Made by a program: the position numbers and the translations under genes. 6,129 nucleotides of DNA, taken from NCBI GenBank assembly GCA_038729325.1, contig JAVYSG010000070.1, positions 1 to 6,129 of the forward strand, written 5' to 3'. This DNA is from UBA509 sp038729325. GTDB lineage: Archaea; Thermoplasmatota; Thermoplasmata; Thermoplasmatales; Thermoplasmataceae. The notes beneath the pieces are model-generated. The model saw only the letters and a program-made list of their open reading frames with translations. It searched no databases and had not been told where the DNA came from. Of this stretch, positions 1 to 5,373 are shown piece by piece. Position 1 is the stretch's first letter. Each line of letters begins with the position of its first letter.

Positions 1-17
1 CTGATGTTTAACAAAGA

Positions 18-25
18 TTATATAA
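18..25 (+). promoter_or_regulatory. TATA box of the taw1 promoter
   Basis: The octamer TTATATAA is preceded by the purine-rich stretch AACAAAGA, which could be the BRE bound by TFB. Its centre lies about 24 bases before the GTG at 45. That is the usual distance from an archaeal TATA box to the transcription start, so transcription should begin at or next to the start codon and give a leaderless mRNA. The box sits in a longer, nearly palindromic A/T run (about 18-34), so which hexamer TBP contacts cannot be fixed by eye. Confidence 0.65.
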
Positions 26-44
26 TAATTATATCTGTTGCGTC

Positions 45-983
45 GTGGAGAACGCCTACTCTCAAATTTACAAAAAACAGCAGTATGGACTTGTTGGAAA
101 GCACTCTGCCGTAAAGGTTTGCCACTGGACAAAGAGCGAAATAACCGGTGGAAAGGGTTGCTACAAGGGGGATTTCTACGGTATCAAATCGCACCAGTGC
201 GTTCAGATGACACCGGCGCTGAACTCGTGCACCGAAAACTGCTCTTTCTGCTGGAGATTCCAGGGATTCGACAGCATGCACATATCTGATGAGGATGACC
301 CGGAATTCATCCTGGAAGAATCAATAAAAGCGCACAGGAAGCTTCTGACTGGATTTAAGGGGAATCCAAAAGTGACCGAAGAGAAATGGAATGAGGCTGA
401 AAATCCAAAACACATAGCCATCTCCCTCACTGGAGAGCCGACCCTTTACTCCCGTCTTGGCGAATTTATAGCCCTTGCCAGGAAAAGGGGCATTTCTACA
501 TTTCTTGTGACAAACGGGACACTTCCAATGGTCCTAGAGAAACTGGATCCACTGCCCACCCAGTTATATGTCACCACTGCAGGTCCAACGAAGCAGATTT
601 TCCATGAGGTTCTGAATCCTGCCATTGGCAACGCGTGGGAGAATTTCCTTCGAACGCTGGAATTACTGCCTTCACTGGATACCAGGAAGGTCATCAGACA
701 TACTCTTGTGAAGGATGTCAATATGCCATACCTTGAAGAGTACGCAAAGCTTGACAGGATAGCCAGCCCTGACTTTGTCGAGTCAAAGGGGTACGTCCAT
801 GTTGGGCAGTCCATAGAAAGACTGGGTATTGAAAACATGCCATCCCATGACAGTGTGGTGGAATTCAGCAGGGCTCTCGGTTCAATGCTGGGGTACGAAT
901 TTGCCGGCGAGAGGAGGGACAGCAGGGTAACCCTTCTGGCCAGAGATCCATCAAAGGCAAAAATTGACTTTTCCGCAATCTGA
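45..983 (+). CDS. taw1: tRNA 4-demethylwyosine synthase (Taw1, TYW1 family radical SAM)
   Basis: Taw1 is a cytosolic radical SAM enzyme. It joins pyruvate carbons to N1-methylguanosine at position 37 of tRNA-Phe to form the tricyclic 4-demethylwyosine, the step after Trm5 methylation in archaeal wyosine synthesis. The 312-residue protein has the family's two iron-sulfur sites: C26, C39 and C52 for the auxiliary cluster, and the radical SAM motif CxxxCxxC at C62, C66 and C69, followed by W70. The spacing fits the archaeal Taw1 pattern closely. A GEP motif for SAM binding is at 130-132 (SLTGEPT) and a VTNGT strand at about 155-159. There is no N-terminal flavodoxin domain, which separates it from eukaryotic TYW1. 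GTG at 45 is the only plausible start after the in-frame stop at 9-11, and it matches the leaderless spacing from the TATA box. The gene appears monocistronic. The family call is very secure; substrate specificity is inferred from family. Confidence 0.96.
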   Translation: MENAYSQIYKKQQYGLVGKHSAVKVCHWTKSEITGGKGCYKGDFYGIKSHQCVQMTPALNSCTENCSFCWRFQGFDSMHISDEDDPEFILEESIKAHRKLLTGFKGNPKVTEEKWNEAENPKHIAISLTGEPTLYSRLGEFIALARKRGISTFLVTNGTLPMVLEKLDPLPTQLYVTTAGPTKQIFHEVLNPAIGNAWENFLRTLELLPSLDTRKVIRHTLVKDVNMPYLEEYAKLDRIASPDFVESKGYVHVGQSIERLGIENMPSHDSVVEFSRALGSMLGYEFAGERRDSRVTLLARDPSKAKIDFSAI

Positions 984-1216
984 AAGGAGAGGTCTCGTGC
1001 TCATCCAATCCGGCGATTCTTCAATTCCAAAATTTCTGCCTCATAGGGATCCGTAAGTTTCTATCTTAACATCAATCCTTTATCACAGGATACGAGATGT
1101 CGCTGGGCAGGTACGTGACATACCATGTTGCACCATAGCAGGTAAAATGTATCCCTGGGCGCACTGCATTAAATTTCGTTCATACCATTTTTCAATGAAC
1201 CTGATTCAATAACTAA

Positions 1217-1224
1217 CTTATATT
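1217..1224 (+). promoter_or_regulatory. TATA box of the acyl-CoA dehydrogenase operon
   Basis: CTTATATT lies about 30 bases upstream of the ATG at 1252. The predicted transcription start is around 1245-1250, giving a leader of only a few bases or none. No Shine-Dalgarno sequence is visible before the ATG, which agrees with near-leaderless translation. An upstream ATG at 1241 is out of frame and would probably lie outside the mRNA. This promoter would drive the three genes 1252-4066. Confidence 0.55.
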
Positions 1225-1251
1225 GCAAAGGCATAGTCAGATGGTAATAAT

Positions 1252-2445
1252 ATGGACTTCAACTTCACTGAGGAGCAGGAGATAATCAGAAATTCTGCAA
1301 AGCAGTTCGCTCAGAGAGAGATTGCGCCGCGCATTCAGGAAATGGTGACAAAGCGCAGGATACCGCAGGAAATAATATCCGGAATGAAGAAACTTGGCGT
1401 TCTCGGTATGACCGTTCCTGAAAAGTATGGAGGAATGGGAGCGGATGCTGTTACCACAGGAATCGTTGCAGAGGAAATTGCAGCTGCAGATCCTACAATG
1501 TCCATTCCCGTGATGTTTCTTGTCCACAATGCATGGTCATACCTCGTATCGAAATATGCAGGTGGAGAAGTTGCTCAGGAGTTCCTGCCAAAAATGGCCA
1601 GGGGTGACATCATCACGGCCATTGCATCCACGGAACCCAATTTCGGATCCGACATAGGGTCCATGACAACAACAGCTACCAGATCAGGCAGCGACTACGT
1701 GATCAATGGAGAAAAGTCATTTATCAGCCTCGTGAGGGATGTCAGGGACATGGGGGGAGGATATGTTACGGTTGCCAAGACAGCGCCCGATAAGGGCACA
1801 TCAGGGGTCACACTCTTCTACACCCCTGACAGCAGGGAACATATTGAGATCACTAACCTGGAAGAAATGGGAAGAGAGGGATCAACATGGGGGGCGCTGA
1901 ATTTCAGGGATTACAGGATCGGGGAGAAATTTATCCTGGGGAAGGTCAATCAGGGGTTCAAGATCGTTCACGAAGGTTTTGAATTCGCAAGATCTCTGAT
2001 TGCAGTGATGTCTGTTTCAACTGCCATGACCTGCCTGAACAATGGAATTGAATACATGAAGACCAGGAAGGCTTTTGGCCAGCCAATTGGCAAATATCAG
2101 GGTCTGCAGTTCCAGCTGGCTGATCATATGGCAAGGATGGAGGCTGCAAGAACACTTGGTTTCAAGGCATTGTGGATGTATGATCAGGAACAGAAATTCA
2201 AAAAATTCACAAGGTTCGAGGTGAGCCGGGAAGTTGCCACGGCAAAACTGCTTGCAACAATATGGTCCTTTGATGCAATAAATGATGCACTTCAGTGGCA
2301 TGGTGCCTACGGATACACGAAATATAACCCACAGGAGCTGGCACTGAGAGGCGTCAGGTCATTCATGCTTGCTGAAGGATCCAGGGAGATAATGAAAATG
2401 ATAATAGCAAGAGAAAGCCTTGGAAAGGAGTTCTTCAAGGATTAG
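1252..2445 (+). CDS. acyl-CoA dehydrogenase
   Basis: This FAD enzyme introduces an alpha-beta double bond into an acyl-CoA and passes electrons to electron-transfer flavoprotein, as in fatty-acid or branched-chain amino-acid breakdown. At 397 residues it is full length for the family. The N-terminal helical domain (about 1-120) is followed by signature 1, IASTEPNFGSD (124-134), in the beta domain. The C-terminal helical domain has RKAFGQPIGKYQ (272-283), the FAD contact QWHGAYGY (348-355) and AEGSREI (374-380). E375 of that last motif aligns with the catalytic base of medium- and short-chain enzymes, so the protein looks active. Isovaleryl-CoA and long-chain types place this base elsewhere, which argues against those two. 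The exact acyl chain cannot be read from sequence. It is the first gene of a tight unit, its TAG touching the next start codon. No ETF gene is in the window. Confidence 0.95.
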   Translation: MDFNFTEEQEIIRNSAKQFAQREIAPRIQEMVTKRRIPQEIISGMKKLGVLGMTVPEKYGGMGADAVTTGIVAEEIAAADPTMSIPVMFLVHNAWSYLVSKYAGGEVAQEFLPKMARGDIITAIASTEPNFGSDIGSMTTTATRSGSDYVINGEKSFISLVRDVRDMGGGYVTVAKTAPDKGTSGVTLFYTPDSREHIEITNLEEMGREGSTWGALNFRDYRIGEKFILGKVNQGFKIVHEGFEFARSLIAVMSVSTAMTCLNNGIEYMKTRKAFGQPIGKYQGLQFQLADHMARMEAARTLGFKALWMYDQEQKFKKFTRFEVSREVATAKLLATIWSFDAINDALQWHGAYGYTKYNPQELALRGVRSFMLAEGSREIMKMIIARESLGKEFFKD

Positions 2446-2449
2446 GTGA
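2444..2449 (+). promoter_or_regulatory. Shine-Dalgarno that may move the tRNA-binding protein start to 2455
   Basis: AGGTGA matches the anti-Shine-Dalgarno end of archaeal 16S rRNA and is 5 bases before the in-frame GTG at 2455. It overlaps the acyl-CoA dehydrogenase stop codon and the competing GTG at 2446. The alternative site for 2446 is AAGGA at 2437-2441, 4 bases away and weaker. I therefore consider 2455 at least as likely a start as 2446. Confidence 0.45.
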
Positions 2450-2784
2450 AACAGGTGAGTGATGAGATAAGCATTGATGATTTCAGGAAAATAGAGTTCC
2501 GGACCGGCAAAGTGGTGGAGTGCGAAAAGGTGCCGCGATCCAGAAGCCTGCTGAGGATAATAGTGGATCTTGGAGAAGAACGGAGACAGATTATTTCCAG
2601 CATATCCGAGTTCTACAGCCCTGAAGATTTGCTTGGAAAGACAATAGTTGTGGTCACAAACCTGAAGAAAGCCACATTCATGGGCCTGGAAAGTCAGGGG
2701 ATGCTTCTTGCAGTGGAAAGAGATAATTTCCTGTCCCTTATCACCACCGACAGAGAATCACCGCCCGGCCTGAGAGTGTCGTAG
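2446..2784 (+). CDS. stand-alone tRNA-binding OB-fold protein (Trbp111/CsaA/MetG C-terminal type)
   Basis: This is a 112-residue single-domain protein of the family found as the C-terminal dimerising domain of methionyl-tRNA synthetase and as free Trbp111, CsaA, Arc1p and EMAPII-like proteins. These bind tRNA structure without codon specificity. Family landmarks: ISIDDFRKIEFRTGKV (8-23), LLRIIVDLG (35-43), RRQIISSI (46-53), YSPEDLLGK (57-65), VVVTNLKKATFMGLES (68-83) and GMLLA (85-89). The usual glycine in the 'ivsGI' segment is serine here (S52). No catalytic domain is attached. It could be a trans-acting partner of MetRS, a general tRNA chaperone or a CsaA-like protein chaperone; sequence alone does not decide. 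The start is uncertain: GTG 2446 abuts the previous stop, but GTG 2455 has the better Shine-Dalgarno (AGGTGA, 2444-2449, 5 bases away). Both keep the whole domain. The stop is one base from the rfcL ATG, implying translational coupling. Confidence 0.9.
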   Translation: MKQVSDEISIDDFRKIEFRTGKVVECEKVPRSRSLLRIIVDLGEERRQIISSISEFYSPEDLLGKTIVVVTNLKKATFMGLESQGMLLAVERDNFLSLITTDRESPPGLRVS

Positions 2785-2785
2785 A

Positions 2786-4066
2786 ATGAACATAGCTGAG
2801 AAATACAGGGCTAAATCATTTTCTGATCTCATAATCAGCCAGAGGATTCTTGACGATATCAGCAACTGGATTAAACTATGGAGCGAGGGGACGCCAACAA
2901 AGAAGGGCCTGATACTTTACGGTCCACCGGGTTCCGGAAAAACCACTACAGCCCTTGCCATTGCATCGGAATACGGCGTACCTTTAGTTGAGATGAACGC
3001 TTCCGAAACCAGAAATTCAGAAGCCATGAAAAGGGTTGCCATGATGGGATCGCAATATTCTGATCTTACACTTATGGCGGATCATGCTACAGGATTTAAC
3101 AAGATAATCCTCATTGACGAGGCTGACAACATATTTGAAGGAAGAAGCAGAGAGACCGGAGGGGATTCCGGAGGAATAACAGAACTTGCAAAGGTTATCA
3201 GAAACACCAGGAATCCAATAATCCTGACCATGAATGATTTCTACGGATTCAGGAGAAAATCTGCAGCAAAGGAGATCATAAACAACTGCCTCATCATAGA
3301 GTTCAGGCAGTTCAGGAAGAAGAACGATCTTGATTTCAGGAGCTTCCGGCACAGATTGACCGAGAGGCTGATGTTTATTGCCGAGAGAGAGGGCCTGCAA
3401 TTCCGGCCGGAGATTGTTGACGCTCTGATTGAACGGAACCGTGATGACCTCAGGGCAATCGTAAACGATGCCATGAGCATGATGGCATACAGGGATGACC
3501 CCACCGCTACAGGCCAGCCTTCCATAAGGGATGCTCTTGCCGGCATATACGATGTAATTCATTCCACATTCAAGGAGGGCGATTATGAGAGTATCCTCAG
3601 GGACCTGATGGACAAGGATTTCACCACTGAAGACTACTTAATGTGGCTTGACAAAAATCTTCCCTTTGAGGCAAAAGATGCAGCAGATCTCGATCATGCA
3701 TATGACATACTCTCCATTGCGGATGTATTCGTGGGTAGAGTAATTAGGAAGCAGCACTATGCATACAAGGTATATGCAGAGGAAATAGCTGCAGGCATTT
3801 CAACTGGTATCTCACACCGCAACGAGAAATATATAAAATATGAATTCCCGTCCTACATCATGAAAATGTCCAGGTTGAGGGATAGCAGGGAAGGAAGAAG
3901 ATTCGTCACCGCAAAGCTTGCAAGATTAACCCACAGCCAAAGAATGAGGATTTCTGAGAATTTATGGTTTTACAGTGAGATGCTCAGGAGTAAGGAATTT
4001 GCTGCTATGCTCGAAAAACAGCTCAACCTGAGTGAAAAAGAGCTATCTGTTCTCAAGAAAGGCTGA
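2786..4066 (+). CDS. rfcL: replication factor C large subunit (clamp loader)
   Basis: RfcL is the AAA+ subunit that, with RfcS, opens the PCNA ring and loads it on primed DNA. The opening EKYRAKSFSDLI (5-16) is the RFC box near the N terminus, with alanine where EKYRPK is usual. Walker A is GPPGSGKT (46-53) and Walker B is ILIDEAD (108-114). Sensor 1 is around N150 (LTMNDFYGF). Sensor 2 is DLR at 221-223, followed by an RFC-type lid and a helical collar to the end. The spacing from Walker B to 'NPIILTMND', and the 'KKGLILYGPPGSGKTT' context, fit the large rather than the small subunit. At 426 residues it is compact; many euryarchaeal homologues carry a longer lysine/acidic tail. I see no C-terminal PCNA-interacting motif of the QxxLxxFF type; the end reads LSEKELSVLKKG. 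It is the last gene of the unit begun by the acyl-CoA dehydrogenase, and its 3' end overlaps the opposing pop5 frame by 24 bases. Confidence 0.95.
   Translation: MNIAEKYRAKSFSDLIISQRILDDISNWIKLWSEGTPTKKGLILYGPPGSGKTTTALAIASEYGVPLVEMNASETRNSEAMKRVAMMGSQYSDLTLMADHATGFNKIILIDEADNIFEGRSRETGGDSGGITELAKVIRNTRNPIILTMNDFYGFRRKSAAKEIINNCLIIEFRQFRKKNDLDFRSFRHRLTERLMFIAEREGLQFRPEIVDALIERNRDDLRAIVNDAMSMMAYRDDPTATGQPSIRDALAGIYDVIHSTFKEGDYESILRDLMDKDFTTEDYLMWLDKNLPFEAKDAADLDHAYDILSIADVFVGRVIRKQHYAYKVYAEEIAAGISTGISHRNEKYIKYEFPSYIMKMSRLRDSREGRRFVTAKLARLTHSQRMRISENLWFYSEMLRSKEFAAMLEKQLNLSEKELSVLKKG
4014..4039 (-). terminator. possible oligo-T terminator of the pop5-like gene
   Basis: On the minus strand, two five-T runs (4035-4039 and 4014-4018) begin four bases after the TAG of the pop5-like gene. 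Archaeal RNA polymerase stops at such runs without needing a hairpin. They lie inside the rfcL coding sequence, where they read as lysine codons, so they may be incidental. Confidence 0.3.
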
Positions 4067-4360
4067 CTTATCTCGTGACCGGGCTGACTCAGCAGGCGTT
4101 CTGGAGATAACCTTCCTGCATTTCCTTATGGTTCCGCTAACATACATGGTTTCGGCATCGCTGATCTTTTCGTTGAAATAAGAGACAAAGTGAGCACTCG
4201 TGAATTGATCTGTAAGGTAAATTGCGTAATCGTTCTGTGCATATTTCCTCTTTGCATGGAACAGGCGGTACAGATCCCTGTCAATGAAGGCTGCCCTCCT
4301 CTGAAGGTTGCCAATCCTTACCAGCACGTACCGCTTTCTCAATGGATTGCCTTTCAACAA
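4043..4360 (-). CDS. rnp2: probable RNase P protein component 2 (Pop5 family)
   Basis: Archaeal Pop5 pairs with Rpp30 and activates the catalytic RNA of RNase P, which removes tRNA 5' leaders. The 105-residue frame has the two family landmarks at the right ends: a first strand RKRYVLVRIG (8-17), like the archaeal 'RRYIAFEV' opening, and MYVSGTIRKCRKVI (72-85), like the near-C-terminal 'lgvSGTIR' motif shared with eukaryotic Pop5. The segment between is about 15 residues shorter than in Methanothermobacter Pop5 as I remember it, so this is a compact version. Codon choice (AGG/AGA Arg, AAG Lys) resembles the neighbours. There is no ATG: TTG at 4360 is the first start after an in-frame stop at 4379-4381; TTG 4357 and TTG 4345 are alternatives. 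A TATA-like box about 25 bases upstream suits a leaderless TTG start. Its 3' end overlaps rfcL by 24 bases. Its neighbour is L15e, a known companion of RNase P genes in archaea. The family call is by recalled motif, not alignment. Confidence 0.68.
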   Translation of the reverse strand: MLKGNPLRKRYVLVRIGNLQRRAAFIDRDLYRLFHAKRKYAQNDYAIYLTDQFTSAHFVSYFNEKISDAETMYVSGTIRKCRKVISRTPAESARSRDKSAFLENR

Positions 4361-4379
4361 AGGTTGATGGCGGAGTTGT

Positions 4380-4390
4380 TAATTTAAGTG
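4380..4390 (-). promoter_or_regulatory. TATA-like box for the pop5-like gene
   Basis: On the minus strand the sequence reads ACTTAAATTAA. Its centre is about 25 bases upstream of the TTG at 4360, the spacing expected for leaderless transcription. The match to a TATA box is moderate (TTAAAT rather than TTATAT). A second A/T box on the same strand, ATAAATATGT (4432-4441), would instead give a leader of roughly 50 bases. Confidence 0.4.
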
Positions 4391-4432
4391 TCGCGGCTCA
4401 GAACATTCATGAACTGTGGCCAAGCCAATAAC

Positions 4433-4450
4433 ATATTTATAGACTTATAC
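4433..4450 (+). promoter_or_regulatory. TATA region of the L15e promoter
   Basis: Two overlapping candidates are visible: ATATTTATAG (4433-4442) and CTTATA (4444-4449). They predict transcription starts near 4463 and 4472, giving a leader of about 17-27 bases. That leaves room for the Shine-Dalgarno seen at 4475-4480, so L15e should have a true 5' leader, unlike the promoters of taw1 and the pop5-like gene. Confidence 0.5.
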
Positions 4451-4474
4451 TCTACAGCTTCATTCACGAGAATT

Positions 4475-4480
4475 AGAGGT
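4475..4480 (+). promoter_or_regulatory. Shine-Dalgarno of L15e
   Basis: AGAGGT lies 9 bases before the ATG at 4490 and complements the 16S rRNA 3' end. It fixes the L15e start and shows that this mRNA is translated by the leadered route. Confidence 0.6.
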
Positions 4481-4489
4481 AAGATTTAG

Positions 4490-5086
4490 ATGCCAGATGT
4501 TCAAAGTACATACAGCATGGTCAGGGATGCCTGGAAAGATCTCAAGAAATCTGAGATCTACGGACTGCAAAAAGAGAGAATGATCGCCTGGAGAAGCGGT
4601 TCTTCAATTGAAAGAGTGGAGAGACCCACAAGACTTGACAGGGCAAGGGCACTGGGCTATAAGGCCAAGGGGGGTTTCATAGTTGTCAGAGCCAGAGTAA
4701 GGAGAGGCGGAAGGAACAAACCAAAAATTATGGGTGGACGAAGACCCAGAAGGATGGGCTACAATAAGCTTACCCCGAAGAAGAGCATCCAGTGGATTGC
4801 GGAGGAAAGGACTGCAGACAGATATCCCAACATGGAGGTACTCAATTCATATTATGTTGGTGAGGATGGACTTTACAAGTACTACGAGGTCATAATGGTT
4901 GATCGGGCGCACCCGGAAATTGTCTCAGACAGTTCCATCTCCTGGATTGCAGAACCACAGAACAGGGGCAGAGTCTACAGAGGTCTCACCTCAGCAGGAT
5001 ACAAGGGGAGGGGCCTTAGAACCGGTAGAAGTGGAAGTTCCAAGAGCAGACCATCCATAAGATCCAACGGCAGACTCAGAAGATAA
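4490..5086 (+). CDS. rpl15e: 50S ribosomal protein L15e
   Basis: L15e is an rRNA-binding protein of the large subunit found only in archaea and eukaryotes. It has a very basic, globular-plus-extended structure buried in 23S rRNA. The 198-residue product is close to the family's usual length of about 195. The signature is plain: AWRSGSSIERVERPTRLDRA (33-52), then ALGYKAKGGFIVVRARVRRGG (53-73), WIAEERTADRYPNMEVLNSY (102-121), VGEDGLYKYYEVIMVDRAHP (123-142) and GRVYRGLTSAGYKGRGL (160-176), ending in a basic Ser/Arg/Gly-rich tail. The ATG is supported by the Shine-Dalgarno 9 bases upstream. It is divergent from the pop5-like gene and sits 30 bases before a tRNA-Ser gene on the same strand, with which it may share a transcript. 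Confidence 0.98.
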   Translation: MPDVQSTYSMVRDAWKDLKKSEIYGLQKERMIAWRSGSSIERVERPTRLDRARALGYKAKGGFIVVRARVRRGGRNKPKIMGGRRPRRMGYNKLTPKKSIQWIAEERTADRYPNMEVLNSYYVGEDGLYKYYEVIMVDRAHPEIVSDSSISWIAEPQNRGRVYRGLTSAGYKGRGLRTGRSGSSKSRPSIRSNGRLRR

Positions 5087-5116
5087 TCCCCCAGATTTCC
5101 ACTGACAGTTTTCCTT

Positions 5117-5197
5117 GCCGCGGTGGCCCAGTGGTACGGCGCCAGACTTGAGATCTGGTTCCCTTGTGGATCGGGAGTTCGAATCTCTCCCGCGGCG
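5117..5197 (+). tRNA. tRNA-Ser (anticodon TGA)
   Basis: This is a class II tRNA of 81 bases. The acceptor stem GCCGCGG (5117-5123) pairs perfectly with 5190-5196. G at 5197 is discriminator G73, the serine identity base; leucine tRNAs carry A73. The D stem is GCC/GGC (5126-5128 with 5138-5140). The anticodon stem CCAGA/TCTGG (5142-5146 with 5154-5158) is perfect and encloses loop CTTGAGA, which gives anticodon TGA at 5149-5151, reading TCN serine codons with preference for TCA. The variable arm at 5159-5172 can form TCC/GGA. The T stem GGGAG/CTCTC contains one G-U pair around loop TTCGAAT (5178-5184). No intron is present. CCA is not encoded (the sequence after G73 is TCA), so it must be added by the nucleotidyltransferase. 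No clear TATA box lies in the 30 bases after L15e. Confidence 0.95.
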
Positions 5198-5230
5198 TCA
5201 TAATTGCAATCTGCATTACTATGAGGGGTG

Positions 5231-5265
5231 CCTTTCTCTTTGCTCTTCATCATATTTATTGTTTT
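5231..5265 (+). terminator. possible T-rich terminator after L15e and tRNA-Ser
   Basis: The stretch downstream of the tRNA is rich in T on the plus strand (CCTTTCTCTTTGCTC at its start, TTTATT and then TTTT at 5262-5265), with no strong hairpin. Archaeal termination at U-rich tracts would fit here. No gene is supported in 5198-5373. Confidence 0.35.
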
Positions 5266-5367
5266 GCAGGCCAGGCGTCTGCATTTTTGATTTTCCCGCT
5301 GATCGGATTCAGTATATCCGCCCGTTCTCATTCAATGGCAAGTGCGATTCTATTACCTACAATTCAT

Positions 5368-5373
5368 AAAAAA
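5368..5373 (-). terminator. oligo-T tract ending the amidohydrolase gene
   Basis: On the minus strand, six T bases follow the TAA stop (5374-5376) of the amidohydrolase directly. This is a simple archaeal-type terminator candidate without a hairpin. It would separate this gene from the convergent L15e and tRNA-Ser unit. Confidence 0.45.

Noticed and set aside
446..838. Minus-strand frame of 130 residues inside taw1
   Set aside because: It is antisense to a clear radical SAM gene, with no motif or promoter; open length here follows from the codon use of taw1.
3017..3562. Long minus-strand frame of 181 residues inside rfcL
   Set aside because: It lies wholly antisense to a strongly conserved AAA+ gene. 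Its composition is that of a shadow frame and no domain is visible.
4190..4387. Plus-strand frame of 65 residues between rfcL and L15e
   Set aside because: It is antisense to the pop5-like gene, has no recognisable motif and no promoter or Shine-Dalgarno. The minus-strand frame has family landmarks and a matching TATA box.
4406..4413. Palindrome TTCATGAA in the divergent pop5/L15e promoter region as an operator
   Set aside because: It is an isolated 8-base palindrome with no second copy in the region and no overlap with either TATA box, so chance is sufficient.
5148..5154. Reading the tRNA as tRNA-Leu with anticodon GAG
   Set aside because: Shifting the loop by one base to give GAG breaks the anticodon stem. 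The perfect CCAGA/TCTGG stem gives anticodon TGA, and discriminator G73 also fits serine, not leucine.
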